Source: Parvularia atlantis (lineage: Eukaryota; Opisthokonta; Rotosphaerida). Taken from it: a stretch of DNA of 21,831 nt. Shown here one piece after another: positions 21,760 to 21,831 of the stretch. The notes under the pieces are model-generated. The model saw nothing but the letters and a program-made list of their open reading frames with translations, did not search any database and was not told the DNA's origin. The first letter of the stretch is position 1, and each line of letters opens with the position of its first letter. The translations under genes were made by a program, and so were the position numbers. The stretch is taken from positions 1-21,831 of the forward strand of contig CALSCO010002098.1 of assembly GCA_943704415.1 (NCBI GenBank). Reading direction: 5' to 3'.

Positions 21760-21831
21760 GTTCGACCACACACACAGAGAGATGAGTTACGAGAAAACAA
21801 CCAACTGAAAACGAACAGAAGAGGGTGGGTG

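Larger units (their letters stand above)
21492..21831. other. 340-base gene-free tail, less GC-rich, with short repeats
   Basis: No convincing coding frame was found. The stretch is visibly less GC-rich than the rest. It holds an imperfect direct repeat of about 18 bases (21498-21515 and 21542-21560, core GTTG(A/G)CAGCAGA), four CATTC units (21594, 21601, 21611, 21621), an AG run (21714-21727), a CA run near 21767, a 12-base palindrome and a hairpin. It probably combines the 3' region of the b561 gene with the upstream region of the next gene. Confidence 0.6.

Noticed and set aside
21741-21770. tRNA gene suggested by the hairpin followed by GGGTTCGACC
   Set aside because: No acceptor stem, D arm or matching A box can be placed at the right distances, so it is only a T-arm-like string.

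Overview
This window is nuclear DNA from a GC-rich, very gene-dense eukaryote. I place thirteen complete or nearly complete protein genes by hand-splicing, plus a possible fourteenth cut by the left edge. All but the last gene carry short spliceosomal introns: 65 were placed, about 41-89 nt long, most near 55. Most have a GTGCG donor and a CAG acceptor, often with a CTGAC- or CTCAC-like branch site. Short introns, tight gene packing and the family set (CENP-O, Swi5, a PEX26-like protein, ITFG2, a TRPV-type channel, an MLL-type methyltransferase, fused PABA synthase) suggest a unicellular eukaryote, perhaps on the opisthokont side (chytrid-like fungus or relative). The lineage cannot be fixed from sequence alone.

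Layout from left to right: possible divergent 5' end (-, 1-113); GNAT acetyltransferase (+, 132-1360); ITFG2 (-, 1382-3066); PEX26-like tail-anchored protein (+, about 3092-4081); WDR61/SKI8 (+, 4120-5342); MLL/trithorax-type SET methyltransferase (-, 5381-8344); aspartate aminotransferase (-, 8438-9963); SWI5 (+, 10267-10772); CENP-O (+, 10811-11959); DPH2 (-, 11985-13744); fused aminodeoxychorismate synthase (+, 13790-16931); GDP-fucose-type nucleotide-sugar transporter (+, 16936-18266); TRPV-type channel (-, 18332-20817); cytochrome b561-domain protein (+, 20868-21491); then a 340-base gene-free tail.

The genes are housekeeping or cell-biological: chromatin and transcription (SET protein, WDR61), chromosome segregation and recombination (CENP-O, SWI5), nutrient signalling (ITFG2), translation (DPH2), folate and amino-acid metabolism (ADC synthase, aminotransferase), and membranes (transporter, channel, b561, PEX26-like). 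They do not form an operon or one pathway. I see no mobile element, virus-like element, CRISPR array, rRNA or convincing tRNA, and nothing that amounts to a new multigene system. The most notable points are a DPH2 in which all three iron-sulfur cysteine positions are replaced, a WDR61 whose first coding exon is only ATG, a gene with no usable ATG next to ITFG2, a 24-C tract at one acceptor, and intergenic gaps often under 60 bases.
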